DNA of 64,000 nucleotides from Helopsaltes ochotensis (GCA_013400155.1 VXBM01000198.1:454577-518576), one strand, 5' to 3'. Positions 36,163-48,066 are shown, numbered from the stretch's first letter. The notes: generated by a model not told the origin, from the letters alone. A program made the numbers and translations.

Positions 36163-37175
36163 AGCTGGCAGCCAGTCACCAGTGGTGTTCCTCAGGGGTC
36201 TGTGCTGGGGCCAGTCCTGTTTAATATTTTTATTGATGACATGGATGAGGGTATTGAATTTTTCATTAGTAAATTTGCAGATGACACTAAGCTGGGAGTG
36301 TGTGCCGATCTGTTGGAAGGTAGGAGGGCTCTGCAGGGAGACCTGGAGAGTTGGATGGATGGGTGGAATCCAGTAGTATGAAGTTTAACAAGTCCAAATG
36401 CTGAGTTTTGCATTTTGGTTGTAATAACCACTGCAACATGGTAGGCTGGGCACCGAGTGGTTGGACAGTGCACAAGTGGAAAGGGATCTGGGGGTTCTGG
36501 TCGATGACCAACTGAACATGAGCCAGCAATGTGCCCTGGTGGCCAAGAAGGCCAACGGCATCCTGGCCTGGATCAGGAATGGTGTGGCCAGCAGGAGCAG
36601 GGAGGTCATTCTTCCCTAGTACACGGCATTAGTGAGGCCTCACCTCGAGTGCTGTGTCCAGCTCTGGCCCCTCAGTTCCAGAAGGACGCTGAGACGCTTG
36701 AGCGCGTCCAGAGGAGACAACGAGGCTGGTGAGGGGCTGGGAACACAAACCCTGTGAGGAACAGCTGAGGGAGCTGGGGTTGTTTAACCTGGAGAAAAGG
36801 AGACTCAGGGGTGACCTCATCACTCTCTACAACCTCCTGAAAGGTGTTTGTTTTCAGGTGGGGTTTGGTCTCTTCCTCCAGGCGGTGACAGACAGAAGTA
36901 GGGGAACAGGCTGTCTTAAGCTGCGAACAGGACAGAACAGCCTGTCTTAAGCTGCATCAAGGGAGGTATAGGTTGGATATTAGAAGAAAATTTTTTACTG
37001 AAAGGACAATAAAGTATTGGAATAGTTTGCCTGAGGAGGTGGTGGACTCACCTTCTCTGGATGTATTTAAGAAAAGATTGAATGTAGTGCTTGGTGCTGT
37101 GGTTTAGTTGGGGTTAGGATTGCGGTGGACTTGATGATCCTAGAGGTCTCTTCCAGCCTAATGATTCTGTTATTA
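36163..37175 (+). mobile_element. CR1 LINE, 5'-truncated, sense
   Basis: It starts inside the reverse-transcriptase domain. In the relevant frame the conserved VPQGSVLGPVLFNIFIDD stretch (about 36183-36236) and the catalytic box FADDTKL (36274-36294, Asp-Asp intact) are readable. Downstream are 'gatctgggggttctggt' (about 36485), 'caggggtgacctcatcac' (about 36807), a 3' UTR-like region and a tail ending ATTCTGTTATT at about 37165. Frameshifts and stops make it inactive. The antisense frames at 36192-36609 are shadows of it. An internal repeat, 'cctgtcttaagctg', occurs at 36909 and 36941. Confidence 0.9.
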
Positions 37176-37717
37176 ACATTACAATATGCCTATTGGCAGT
37201 GGTTTTCCAAAGGTAGCAAATTATCTTAGGATCTATCTGTTTTAGAATTTTATTACTTTCATGGAGATGGAATAGTGAAATTTCTAATGGACACTTATAG
37301 ATTGAATCCTAAAATGCTTGTAAGAAAACAGCCTAGCTGTGTAGCTTAAAGACTGCCTCATCCCTTTACTAAAAGTAGAGATACCTCTGCCTGAATTAAG
37401 GTGCAAATGAGAACATACACTGAAGTTAAAAGTATGGATTTTTAAATGAGAGAGATACAGAAACAAACAGAAAAGGAGGGGAGAAGTGGGGGGGGAGAAA
37501 GAGAGTGACAGGTTGAGTAGAAATATCACCACTGTGGTTTCCAAAGACATCTTCACTACCTTCTTCTGGTCTTCTTGGTGGTGTAGGTCTGTGGGCCTGA
37601 TATTTCTGAGTCTGAAAGATTTTTTAGCCTGCTAGCAGCTTCTAACCTTTCCCAAGGGAAAAATATCTCAAGAAAACTTTTCCTCAAAACAGTCCTGGCA
37701 AAACAACTAATCTTTCT

Positions 37718-37935
37718 GATAAAAATTTTCTCCAGGTGGTGTTTGCCTTTTTAGTTCTGTTTCTCTAGTTTAACGGATGGGATTAGAGAGGTGTCGTTCC
37801 TATTCCCCAAACATGTTAAGTCTGTATCGAAACACCCTATAAAAAGGTAGTGTGAATTAAACAATAAAACTTTATCTATGTTTGTCTTCTGAAAAAACAT
37901 TTGGAAGTCACTCATCTTCTTCGAGTCCTACAACA
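37718..37935 (+). mobile_element. Probable LTR remnant with TATA and AATAAA
   Basis: TATAAAAA at 37838-37845 is followed at 37863-37868 by AATAAA and then by about 55 bases of T-rich and then mixed sequence ending near 'tcctacaacaacaagg'. This compact TATA-to-polyA arrangement is LTR-like. Ends and family are uncertain. Confidence 0.45.
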
Positions 37936-38560
37936 ACAAGGGTCCCCCAAAACCCACAAAATTCAGCAGATTAATATACATTCAAAGTAAGTGGGAATGC
38001 CCAGGTAGCTAACCTCGGTAGTGCGGGCAAGCTTGATACTGTCTCTTGCAGCAGACTCTGGCTGGATCTGTTGCATCCCTTTGCCTTAGGAAGGAGTCTG
38101 GGGGTGCTTCAGGGTCTTTGATAGCTTATGACACCTCCTCAGCTGCTCACATGAATGCCCTGTGGATGTGGCTATCCAGGGGTGGGGGGATTTGCAGCTA
38201 GAGCCAGTTGAGTGTAAGGGAGGATGGGTGCTCACTTCTGCACAGGGGTTATGCCCGACCCCCAAAACTTCTCCACCTCCCCAGTGGAGGAGTGTGAGCA
38301 AACCTGGCCTCAGCAGCCTGTGGGCTATGGCCTCTCCCACCCCACACCCAAACAGAGCTGGTTTTCAGGGCAGCTGCTGGGTTTGGTTTTCTTGTGGATA
38401 GCTTCTTCTCCCTCAGCCTTGCTTCTCCCTAAACCGGAGCTAACTGAAGAATCGTGTCAATTGAACTATATAGTATGTTATCTCAAGTTTCCTTAGATGC
38501 TTTAACTAACAGTCCAAAGTTCCAGGCATATTTGGGGAGGCATGGGCTTAGGTGGGCACA
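37936..38560. other. GC-richer segment next to the LTR, unidentified
   Basis: The sequence from about 37990 to 38430 is far more GC-rich than the surrounding intron and contains long CTCC/CCACCCC stretches. It could be retroviral flanking or internal sequence, or an independent older insertion. Frames on both strands (for example 38224-38496 plus) show no recognisable protein. Confidence 0.4.
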
Positions 38561-39822
38561 GCTTCTTTATAGAGTTTTACCATAATGGGGAAAAAGTGAT
38601 TGAGAACAATGTTTAAGCCTTTAACCATAAAATTTCAGTCTCTCATGCTACCTCTAAACTATGAATTAAGTATTCCAATAATATAGTTCACTTATTGCAT
38701 GTTTTAAGAGCTTTCCTACTTTGTTGTAAGATACTTTAAAAGTTTACAAGCCAGTGTTTGAAGAAATTTGATTTGAACATAGCAGAAGAATGAAAATAGT
38801 AAGTGGATCAAAAAACATGTCATTAAGGCTTTGGACAAGTAGAAGTTCAAAAACAAAACCAGACCAAAAAATATATATATAAAAATTTTTGTTGCTCTGT
38901 TTTAGAAGTGATACAGGTTCACATCTAGAGTTACCTGTTTTCTGCTGAAATAATATATGCAAGAAATGTTCAGAATTGTTGAACACTGGTATGAGTACAG
39001 GCTTCTTTGAAATTCTTAATGATTTCTTCTGCTAACACTTTAGAATATGCTGAGAAGTTTTCGTAGACTGTGGATAGTTCTGTGGTATTTGAAATATATG
39101 TGCTAACTTTGCAGCTGGTTAATCTGCACATAGCTTTAATCTTCAATTATGAGGATTAAATAATGTAATTATAAAAGCTAATGTATCTAAATTAGTGCAC
39201 ACTCTTACTGTAATAGAGTTGTACCCTGTAGTTTTATGGGGAGTAAATTGAACAGATTCTGAAATCTAAACCAGATTTTTTTCACTCTTTAGTAAAAAAA
39301 TATAGTTATGTATAGTACAGTATGTACTGTTTTTACCAAATAATGTTTAGACAGGGGACTGACAATTTTTTTTAGGAATTTTTATTTTAGTTGAGGATAA
39401 AAAATTCAAATCTTTGAATCTCTATGTGTGGAAAGGACATCTTAGATCATTGAGCCTAACTTTTGACTTAGCACCTACACGTTCACCTCTAAACTGTATC
39501 TCCAAATGCAACATCCAAACATTTTTTTAACACTAAACATATATGATGACATGGATTGCAAACTATTTGTCAATTATAAGGTTTCCTGATTGAAAAAATT
39601 TGCCAACTCTGTTATTATAAATGTGTATTTTTGCACAGTTGTCTATGAATTTCTGCAGACAGGGGAGTTGCTGCTTGTGAATTGAGGTGATACTGTGCGT
39701 GTTTTGAATGGGTTTCTACATTATCTAGGAGCACTTACAAGTATCAGGGTGAAACAGCTGGTAAGCAAATGTTCCTTTGATCATGTGGGCATATTCAACT
39801 GTTCTTTCATTTTTTTTTCTAG

Positions 39823-39879
39823 GATGTTTTGAATTGTTATCTCAGCTGTGATGTTCTATTTTGTTTCCTGAATTTAAAG
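39823..39879 (+). promoter_or_regulatory. KDM4C: Alternative 3' splice site, 57-nt in-frame extension
   Basis: A strong acceptor (T-rich tract then TTTTTTTTTCTAG, AG at 39821-39822) lies 57 nt upstream of the acceptor that restores the known protein. The 57 bases form 19 sense codons (DVLNCYLSCDVLFCFLNLK) with no stop, in frame with both exon 2 (phase 0) and exon 3. Use of it would lengthen the JmjN domain between Lys48 and Val49. The downstream acceptor (ATTTAAAG) has a weaker tract. Which one is used cannot be told from sequence alone. Confidence 0.5.
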
Positions 39880-40055
39880 GTTATCCCACCCAAGGAATGG
39901 AAGCCAAGAAAACACTATGATGATATTGAAGATTTGGTGATTCCTGCTCCAATTCAACAGATGGTCACTGGCCAGTCTGGACTTTTCACACAGTACAATA
40001 TTCAGAAAAAGCCTATGACAGTGAAGGAGTTCAAGGAGCTAGCAAACAGTGACAA
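39880..40055 (+). CDS. KDM4C: KDM4C coding exon 3: end of JmjN and linker
   Basis: It encodes residues 49-106 plus two bases of codon 107, starting VIPPKEWKPRKHYDDIEDL and passing through VIPAPIQQMVTGQSGLFTQY to ELANSDK. The acceptor is AAAG|GTTATC and the donor is ACAA|GTATGT. The first ten residues complete the JmjN domain; the IPAPIQQ...SGLFTQYN stretch is the conserved linker before JmjC that is near identical across KDM4 paralogues. Phase 2 at the 3' end joins exon 4 exactly (AA+A = Lys107). Confidence 0.95.
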
Positions 40056-40810
40056 GTATGTACTCTTGCTTAATAAGACAAATATTTATCTTCACATGTT
40101 GTGATTTCTTTGAATTGTGTAAGGCAGCTGGTGATTTCTTTTACTTTTTTTCCTGTCCCTCAAGGTATGGAAGGGTACCACAATGTGAATGTTGTTTGTG
40201 TTTCTGTTGTTGAAAGCATCTGAAAGACCTGAGACATGATGCCTTCTGTCTACCTTTTTTCCTTTATGTTCCAGAAGATGTAGAAAATAGTGAAGATGAT
40301 AGAGATGTGTATCTGAGTTTTAATTTGATTACACCTATTAATGTCTAATTCCTAGATACTAGAATGGCCTAACACCATGTAATTCTGAAAACTCCAATAT
40401 CTTTTATAACCAATCCAGAAGCTTTTGCATTAATCTAAGAGAACTCAATGGTATCTAGAGAATGTCAGTGTTATGGTTATGGCAAGATGGATTTTATAGG
40501 AGGGGGGAAAAAAAGTTTGAGAAGGGCTGGGCACTGTACTGAAATATTTCAAATTGTTGAGCATTCCAAGAAGAGGGAATTGATAGAAGGAATTCTTGTC
40601 TGTCATTTTGGGCACATAAAAAGAATACATTTTACTTGACTATCTCCTCAAAACTGAGTGGAATTAGTTTCTGGAAGGTGAGTCAAAGGATCTTAAAAAG
40701 GAAAGATATTTGAATGATGAAGGTAATACAGCCTTAGTTTGAGAGCAATTTTCTATTATAGGTTAATTAAGAAATTAGGTGTAAGAATAGAAGCTGTTAT
40801 CAAGATCAGA

Positions 40811-40854
40811 AAAAACTAGGACATATAAAGCTTTCCTTATATGTCCTAGTTTTT
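40811..40854. repeat. Perfect 18-bp inverted repeat (hairpin)
   Basis: The left arm AAAAACTAGGACATATAA (40811-40828) and right arm TTATATGTCCTAGTTTTT (40837-40854) are exact reverse complements with an 8-base loop. The transcript would form a stable 18-bp stem. It is too short for a typical pre-microRNA. It may have arisen by template-switch copying. Confidence 0.95.
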
Positions 40855-42581
40855 GCTAGGAGGCCAGAATTTTTTGCTAATTGGGCTCCTTAGCAAATGT
40901 TCCATAGTATCCATGCCTTCCATGGTAGTATCCACTATCAATGATAGTGCAAAACTGACAACCTTTTTTTTTCCCCAATTAAAAAGGAAATATAGCACGT
41001 ATATATTACTTATGCAAAATTAAGTTTAGCACATAGTATTCTTTCTGTGGTAATTGGAAATGGGAGCCTATTTTATAGTTCTTGAAATGATTTGTTTAGT
41101 GTACGTTAGAGGTGAGAGTAAATCATAAGACCTATATGGCATCTGATATAATTTTCAATAATACTTTTTCAGAGATGTTAAAGTTTACATTTCATTCACC
41201 CCTAATAAATTGAGATACACTAATTTCTTAAAATAGTTAGTTAATACAGAAATGCTGGGAAGTTTTTTAATATGTATCATAGTGTTTTTTAGGCTTATTA
41301 TATTCATAATGGAATGTATTTTGGAAGTATTTCTGATTTCAATTTTTACTATTTTTACTGAAATCAGATGGCAGCCTAATTTCACATGCAAATGTAGAAC
41401 AGTTGGGAGGACTTCCTGTATTACTAGCTGTAGGTCTTTCCAAATATTTGTCACTGCTCTTGAGAAAATGTGTCACATAACCTTCTATGACACTCTTACT
41501 GCAGTCAATTTCTTAAACTATCAAGTAGTCGAGAGCCTTCCTGTGTTCTCCCATAAAAATAATTTTGTTCCTTAAAGGAGAAGATTTCTCTGTTAAATGT
41601 TGCCCTGATTTTTGCAGCCTTTCTGATGTGTTTCTTAACTGTTAGAATGGAGTCAGAATCCTCAATGTTTAGGTAGTGCTTTGCCTTTTTCACGCTGGTG
41701 TTATCTGTAAGATAGGGTTTGTTTGGGGAATGGATTGGTAAATATCACATGCCTTTGGATGCAAATTGTACTGACTGACCGTCAGCTGGGCCAGTGGAGA
41801 GGAGAGGTGTTCACCTTCTCATCCAATCCCTGGCATGGACCTGAGGTCTACTTAAGAAAGAAAGAATAAACAAAAGGCCCTCTTTTGGGTCTTTCTCCTC
41901 ATTGAATGTCCTGTGTGGTTCTTGCTGTGCTGAACAGTCCACAGTTAAAGATGTTTTTCTTAATTTTAGGATGTTATCTATTTCCTTTGAGTAAGACAGA
42001 AGGGCCATGAACATCTAAATTAAATTATAGTTGCCTTTAAAAGGATCATGTGTACTCAGTCTAATGCATTTCGTCTTGTATTTGTGTAGACATTTGCAGC
42101 TCATGATTGAATCAAAATGCTTTTCTACTTGATCTCTGGGAAATAGGAGCATATCCGCATCCTGTAATCAAGGAGCTTGTGTGTACGTGTTACTCAGGGC
42201 AAAATAGAAATGCAGTCTGATTTCTGAAGCTATCGTGAGAAATAAACAATTCTCTTGCTGAGACTGCTTTGGTTAAGATGTGTTTTGGTAATTTTTTTTT
42301 GCCTCTGTTCCGAGTTATTATATGATGTAAATGTATTTGGTCTGTGTTGTATGTTTGGATTTTCTTTTGGGTTGTTCAAGTGTAGCATACTGGAAGTTCT
42401 ACTATGAAATTGTAGTTCTCAGAGTTGCAGTAATGGGGGCATAAGTTTTCTTTGCTGAAGAAAATAAACATTTCAAGGACTGTAAATATGGAAGTACAGA
42501 GCTCTTGCAAAAGATCCTGAGGCAAAGCTGTTGATAGATGTTTCTATGGTAGTGTGCTTGTGTTGCATTCCCACAAGATTT

Positions 42582-42607
42582 TGAAAGGTTACATGAGTAA
42601 CCTTTCA
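42582..42607. repeat. Perfect 11-bp inverted repeat
   Basis: TGAAAGGTTAC (42582-42592) and GTAACCTTTCA (42597-42607) are exact reverse complements around the loop ATGA. Confidence 0.95.
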
Positions 42608-43252
42608 GGAGTATTTAAATAAGTATATTTAAGCATGTAAGTGTGTGTTATGTACCTCATGCTGTTATAAAGAAGTAAAAAGAAAAGTTCCCATAAATAT
42701 TTCTTTCTCTGCATCATAGAATTTTTTGTATCAGATGTTTGAAACAACAGCTTTTCTTGGAAGGTTTTTCTGGGGCAGGAAGAAGAGAAGAAAGTATTGG
42801 TTTTGCCTGTGAGGGCTGCATGGCTGTTTTAGTTTACGTTGTTTTGAGACAGGTGTGTACAGGAACTATATCTGAGTCTTTGCAGAGCTGTATTGAGGTA
42901 GGAAAACAATAAATACTTGTTAACTGTGTTTTCCATATGTGTCTTTTTTTATGGAAGAGAAGTAAAAAGGAGGGGCTCAGCTTAAGGATGGTCGATAGAT
43001 GGGCTGATTTGCTGCTGGAGGCTGAAGCAAATGTTGTGTAGGTTGGTGGATGACTTTACTTACTGTAGCTGTTACGCAGGTTTCCATGATGTGGTTAATC
43101 ATGAAACTAAGAATTCAGGATAACTGGTAATTCATCTGTTTCAGAGAATTTGAAATAAAGTGACTTCATCTTGGAGGTTCAGAAGCATAGTCCATTGTAA
43201 AGGCGGTTGTTGAAATACAGTGATGAACCTTTGCCTACCTCTTTCTCTGCAG

Positions 43253-43367
43253 ATACCGCACTCCAAGATATGTAGACTATGAAGATCTGGAGCGTAAATA
43301 CTGGAAGAACTTGACTTTTGTGGCACCAATTTATGGAGCAGATATCAACGGGAGCATTTATGATGAA
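43253..43367 (+). CDS. KDM4C: KDM4C coding exon 4: entry to JmjC, 2-oxoglutarate Tyr
   Basis: The exon completes Lys107 and encodes residues 108-145, YRTPRYVDYEDLERKYWKN followed by LTFVAPIYGADINGSIYDE. The acceptor is CTGCAG|ATACCG and the donor GAA|GTATGC, in phase 0. Tyr134 in APIYGAD corresponds to the tyrosine that hydrogen-bonds 2-oxoglutarate in KDM4 structures (Tyr132 in KDM4A). Residue 109 is Arg (CGC), where I remember Cys in mammalian KDM4A, B and C (KYCTPRY). It is outside the active site; the change may be normal in birds. Confidence 0.95.
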
Positions 43368-46300
43368 GTATGCATAGTTTTTTATGAAGTTTATCCCTTC
43401 CAGTCCTCTTTTAAAGGATACCCTACTTAGAGGATACACTTTTGCTTTGTGACTGAGAATCTGTCTTTTGAAATCTTTGTGTTACTCTTTAAAGCCTCCA
43501 AGCAAGGTTGAATTAACTCTACATCTGCAAGAGTCAGAAAGTTCTATCCTTAGAGAGTAGAATATTGCTACTCTTCCTGATCATGACTCTTCCCTTTCTT
43601 CATTTTGAACTCTCCAGAACTTTGAGATTCCTTCCTACTTAATTGTTTATTAATGTTCTAGTATGTATGTTTCCTGTGTATATCTGTGGAAATTTAGAGG
43701 TATTTTAACTCAGTTCTACTTTAAAATTAAAAGTTGGATAATTTTATATTTCTTTCACTGAGGAATATTGGTAGCTGTGCTTCATGCTTGGAATGTCTAC
43801 AGTTTCCTGGAAATGTACTTACTCATACTGTTTACCTTTCAATTAAAGCAGATGAAATTAATATTTATTAAGGAAATTAATTTTGCTGGTTATGTGCCAA
43901 GATCTCCATGGATGATGAAGGGACTCTTAAAACAGATCTCATTATCCAAAGAATTACAGAATATCCATTGATATTAATTAGGCTATGTAAGTAAGACAGG
44001 AACTAGATTTCTAAAGGATTATTTAAGTAATGAGACTAAGAGAAGAAATATTAGCATTTCAGAAAAGATTTAAGGATTTAAAAAACACAGGACAAACTTT
44101 TGTGAAAAGAAAGTACCATATGTGAAGTTATTGGGTTATTTCATGTTCTGTGTAACTGCTTTTCCAATCAATAGGAAAGAAAAAAAGCTTTTGCTGTGGC
44201 AGATGGTCTGAGGCTCTCCTAGTGTTTCACAGTTCTTCTCGGAAAACAAATTGAAGACTTTCCAGAGATAAATACAGTCAGCCAATATGGCTGAAGACAA
44301 TTCAGTTTTTGCACTGAGTTATGTGATCTTTGAAAGACAGCTAAGAATGTCCAGTGGTGTGTGGTTTAGAGAAAGCAAGTTCAAATTCTTTTGTGTGTCC
44401 ACATAGCTGCTTTAAGAAATCAGTTTCTAATTTGGAATATTTTTGTGGAGAGACATTCTAGGTGGCTGTTGGCATTGTGAAGACCAACACGAGGAACAGA
44501 AAAACAGTGTTTCAAGAAATAGAAGATGTCCCTTTTTCTTCTCTGATCTTTGTGTTTTTATTGTTGGCAGATAATGCCTTATGGTATAACTTTCTACAAA
44601 TGTATGCTTTATTTTGTGTTTAGTATCTTAGTTTACACTTGCATGAGCAACATTTCCAAAGAAAAGAGAATGAATGCAATAATAGCCAATTTGTAAGTGC
44701 TGACTGGTCAAAGAGAAGGTCACAGATTTCCTTCTTACAGAATTACACTCTTGGAAAGACAAGGAAGGGAGGTCAAAGAAGGGGAGGGCAAAGAGGAAAG
44801 TGAGAGAAGCAGCATTTAGGGATCCTAACTCAGATGTTAAATGCATAGGAGAAGGAAACAAAGCACTGAAAGTCGCAGTGACTGGGGAAGAAAGTAATAA
44901 AAGGTAGAATAAAGAAGCCTTGATGCCTATAATAAAATGGATATAATTTAAAAACAAATAACAAAGGAGAAATGTTAGTGAAAGGAGTTGACATTAAGGA
45001 ATGTGAACTTGAGCACTTAATGTGATAGTCAGGTGCTTGTGTACAGCCCACGTGATGTATAGAGGAAAAGAAAGAATATATTCTGGTACCCAAGTGTTTA
45101 TGAGAAAGTTGTGATGTCGCTGATCAAAACATCATCTCAAAATAATTTTGCTGCGGTTAATTTTTGGCCAGCAGATGGTGTACTTGCACAACTAATGTTT
45201 TTCATGTCTTAGTGCTTGAAGATAATATTAAGTAGGAACTTTTTGATTTTGTTTGAAATTGGAGGTTGTTCTCATGTCTTCATTCAATTTCCTTCAGGGT
45301 TGTGATTATTTGGGGTAAGGAGATAGCTACAAATCACTGACTTTTAGGCAGCATTTAGGAGAGAGCATATGGTGGGATTAGTTTTTCTTGGTGGCCTATT
45401 TGCAAGAAACAAAACAAATGCTTATTTTTTATGAAATAAATATTATAGAAAACAGTGTGTTACAGATGTTATACTTTAAGTAAATATCTGACAGAATTAC
45501 AGGTAAAAACTGCTAGAAACCTAAGGAAAATGTGACACATACATGTATGTGGGCCATCAAGATTGGTGAGAAATACTGCTCTGCTCTGTAAATCAGTTTG
45601 TTTACCAATTACATTTTCCTTTCTACTTGGTGACAGTCAATTTTATATTGAGACATTTGTATCTGAAGCATGATGAAGTCTTAATTTTTACTATTTAGAT
45701 AATTTAAGAAACATTACTGTTATTTGTGGAATCCAGGAGCTTGTTGGCATTGTGCCAGGGAGATTACAGATTAAGTAGTATTTGCTTTTTTAGACTGCAG
45801 GATGATAGGTTCTGAGGGGTTTGGAAGATGGGGCAGAATTTTCTAAAGGCTGTGTTACATGAAACAGAAAAGGACCCCACAAAACAAATAAACAAAATAC
45901 CCCAATGAAAATGATGAAATAAAGAAACAAGGCTGTAAGTGCATGCTTTGAAGTCTAATAACTACCATCCATGGTTCAAGTTTAGCCTTGTAATATTTGG
46001 ATTATTCCAGAATCTGTTTAAAATGTCTTTATTTGATGGCTTTGAACTCAGATTAAGTCTTTACAAATAAGAAAATATCTATGAAAACAGGTGTTCTGTG
46101 TGCTCTGTAGAGCTTTATAGAAAATAAATTCCATATAGTTGAAAGTTTGCTGGAAATACTATTCTGTGTTATTTGCATTCTAATTGCTGTTACATTTAAT
46201 GGCAGTGCTTTGTAGGAGAATGACTATAGGTAACTCTAGAAAAGGCATGATCCCTACATGGACTGATCTAGCTACTAGGGAGGATTTCAGAAGAAGTTCC

Positions 46301-46564
46301 AAGGAAAAGTGGCCAATTTAAAGTTTATAATGAGTCATAAAACATGTCTTGACTTCAGTGCTGATAATGGCATCTGCTATTCTGCAGAGAAAAGCCAAGT
46401 TTTGAAGAAGCATGTACAAATACTCTTTTGTGTCTCTCTCACCACTCTCAGCTGCTGTCTCAAACACACACTTTCATTTTTCTCCTCTTAGTTTTATTTC
46501 TCCTAAAATGACAATTTCTAATGACAATTCCTACCTTGTTCCACATGGAAGGTGTGGGTAGCAT

Positions 46565-47478
46565 ACATGATACATGAGTGTACTGTCAGAGCAGAGGATG
46601 ACAAGTTGGGTGGGATGTTGCTCTGCTGCAGGATAGGAAGGCTCTGCAGGGGGATCTGGATAGGACAGACCTGTGGGCTAAGGACAATTTCATGTGGCTC
46701 AACAAGGCCCAGGGCTGAGTCCTGCCCTTGGGTCACAGCAACCCCAGGCAGTGCCACAGGCTGGGGCAGAGTGGCTGAAAGCTGCCCACAGGAAAAGGAC
46801 CTGGGGGTGCTGTGACAGTGACTGAACGTGAGCCAGGGTGTGCCCAGGTGGCCAAGAAGGGCAATGGCATCCTGGCCTGTACAGCAATAGTGTGGCCAGC
46901 AGGAGCAGGGCAGGGATTGTGCCCCTGTACTCAGCACTGGGGAGGCCACACCTTGAATGCGATGTCCAGTTCTGGGCCTCATAATTTAGGAAGGATGCTG
47001 AGATACATCCTTCAGATGCATCTGGAGGGAGACCAGAGAAGGGCAATGGAGCTGGTGAAGGGTCTGGAGTAGAAGTCCTATGTGGAGCAGCTGAGGGAGC
47101 TGGGGTTGTTTAGCCTGAAGGAAGGGAAGCTCAGGTAGGACCTTACCATGCTCTACAGCTGCTTGTGTGTAGCCAGCTGGGGATTGGTCTTTTCTCCCAG
47201 GTAGGAAGCAACAGGACTAAAGTAAACTGCCTCAAGTTGTGCCAGTGCAGATGTGAACTTTGGATTTTAGAAAACACTTTTTCATGGAAAGGAAGTAGTA
47301 CCAATCACTGGGACAGACTTGCCCAGGAAAGTAGCAGTGTCACCATCCTTGAGCATATTTAAAAAAATTGTAGGTAAGGCACTCAGGAACATGGTTTAAC
47401 CTTGGCAGAGCCAAGTTCAAGATGGATTTTGATCATAAAGGTATTTTCCAACCTAAATGATTCTACTATTCTATAATG
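46565..47478 (+). mobile_element. CR1 LINE, 5'-truncated, sense (diverged)
   Basis: It begins near the degraded FADD box ('gaggatgacaagttgggtgg', about 46593-46612) and continues with 'ggaaggctctgcaggggg', 'cacaggaaaaggacctgg', 'agctgagggagctggggttg' (about 47088-47107) and a 3' tail with tandem octamer relics (ATTCTACTATTCTATA, 47460-47475). It is the same family type and orientation as the intron 2 copy but more damaged by small deletions. The minus-strand frame 46518-46982 is a shadow of it. Confidence 0.85.
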
Positions 47479-47998
47479 TCCTTTTTCTGTGATCTACTCA
47501 TAGTTTAGACCAATGTGAATAGTAATTTAGGTTCTAGTGTGATTTCCAAAGAATCTACTTGCCCACCTTTGAAAAGGGAGATTAAAAAGCAATGACTATA
47601 TCTGTAGAAATGATGAGAAGTAAAAACAATCTGATGAGGGAGATTATTTGTATTTCCTAATCTGTGTGTTTTTGTTGTAGAGATTTTGTTCATAGCATTT
47701 TTCTTCCTCTGTTTTAATGACTTTCTAGGTAAAAGCCTAGGAGTAGCTTTATTGTATTCATTGATGTGAGTGAATGATTATATGGAGAGAGAGGAGTAGG
47801 CTACAAAGCACAATTTTTTCTTTAATGTTTGTTGTGTTCCTTTCCACTCTGTATCTTAATTAGGTTTTTTTAGTCTTCTTTATTTTTAACTGTTGTTACA
47901 GTCAGTCATAAGCGCTCTTCAGTCTTAGTTGTGCCACTGATGTCTTGTTCGCCAGGTTAATATTGAAATGAGGCTGTGAGATAATCAAAGGAAAAATT

Positions 47999-48066
47999 AA
48001 ACACTGAAAAAGGATTGTGTGTAATAATGCATAAACACTGAAAAAGGATTGTGTGTAATAATGCAT
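47999..48066. repeat. Perfect 34-bp tandem duplication
   Basis: The unit starting AAACACTGAAAAAGGATTG and ending TAATAATGCAT is present twice, head to tail, at 47999-48032 and 48033-48066, with no mismatch. The perfect identity suggests a recent duplication, a polymorphism, or an assembly artefact. Confidence 0.95.

Larger units (their letters stand above)
32753..39879 (+). other. KDM4C: KDM4C intron 2
   Basis: The intron is bounded by GTAAAC at 32753 and an AG at 39878-39879. It contains a sense CR1 (36.16-37.18 kb) and an LTR-like segment followed by GC-richer unidentified DNA (37.72-38.56 kb). An alternative acceptor AG lies at 39821-39822. The rest is AT-rich and unremarkable. A less AT-rich patch at about 33240-33360 is not identified. 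Confidence 0.9.
40056..43252 (+). other. KDM4C: KDM4C intron 3
   Basis: The intron runs from GTATGT at 40056 to a good polypyrimidine acceptor (CCTCTTTCTCTGCAG) ending at 43252. It holds a perfect 18-bp hairpin (40811-40854) and an 11-bp hairpin (42582-42607). A slightly less AT-rich patch at about 41760-41850 is unidentified. No exon or transposon with confident identity is seen. Confidence 0.9.

Noticed and set aside
36192..36609. Overlapping minus-strand frames
   Set aside because: They are antisense shadows of the CR1 copy at 36163-37175.
39829..40104. Reading frame treated as a separate 91-residue gene
   Set aside because: It is KDM4C exon 3 flanked by intron sequence on both sides; its first ATG lies in the possible alternative exon extension.
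46518..46982. 154-codon minus-strand frame
   Set aside because: It is an antisense shadow of the CR1 copy at 46565-47478.
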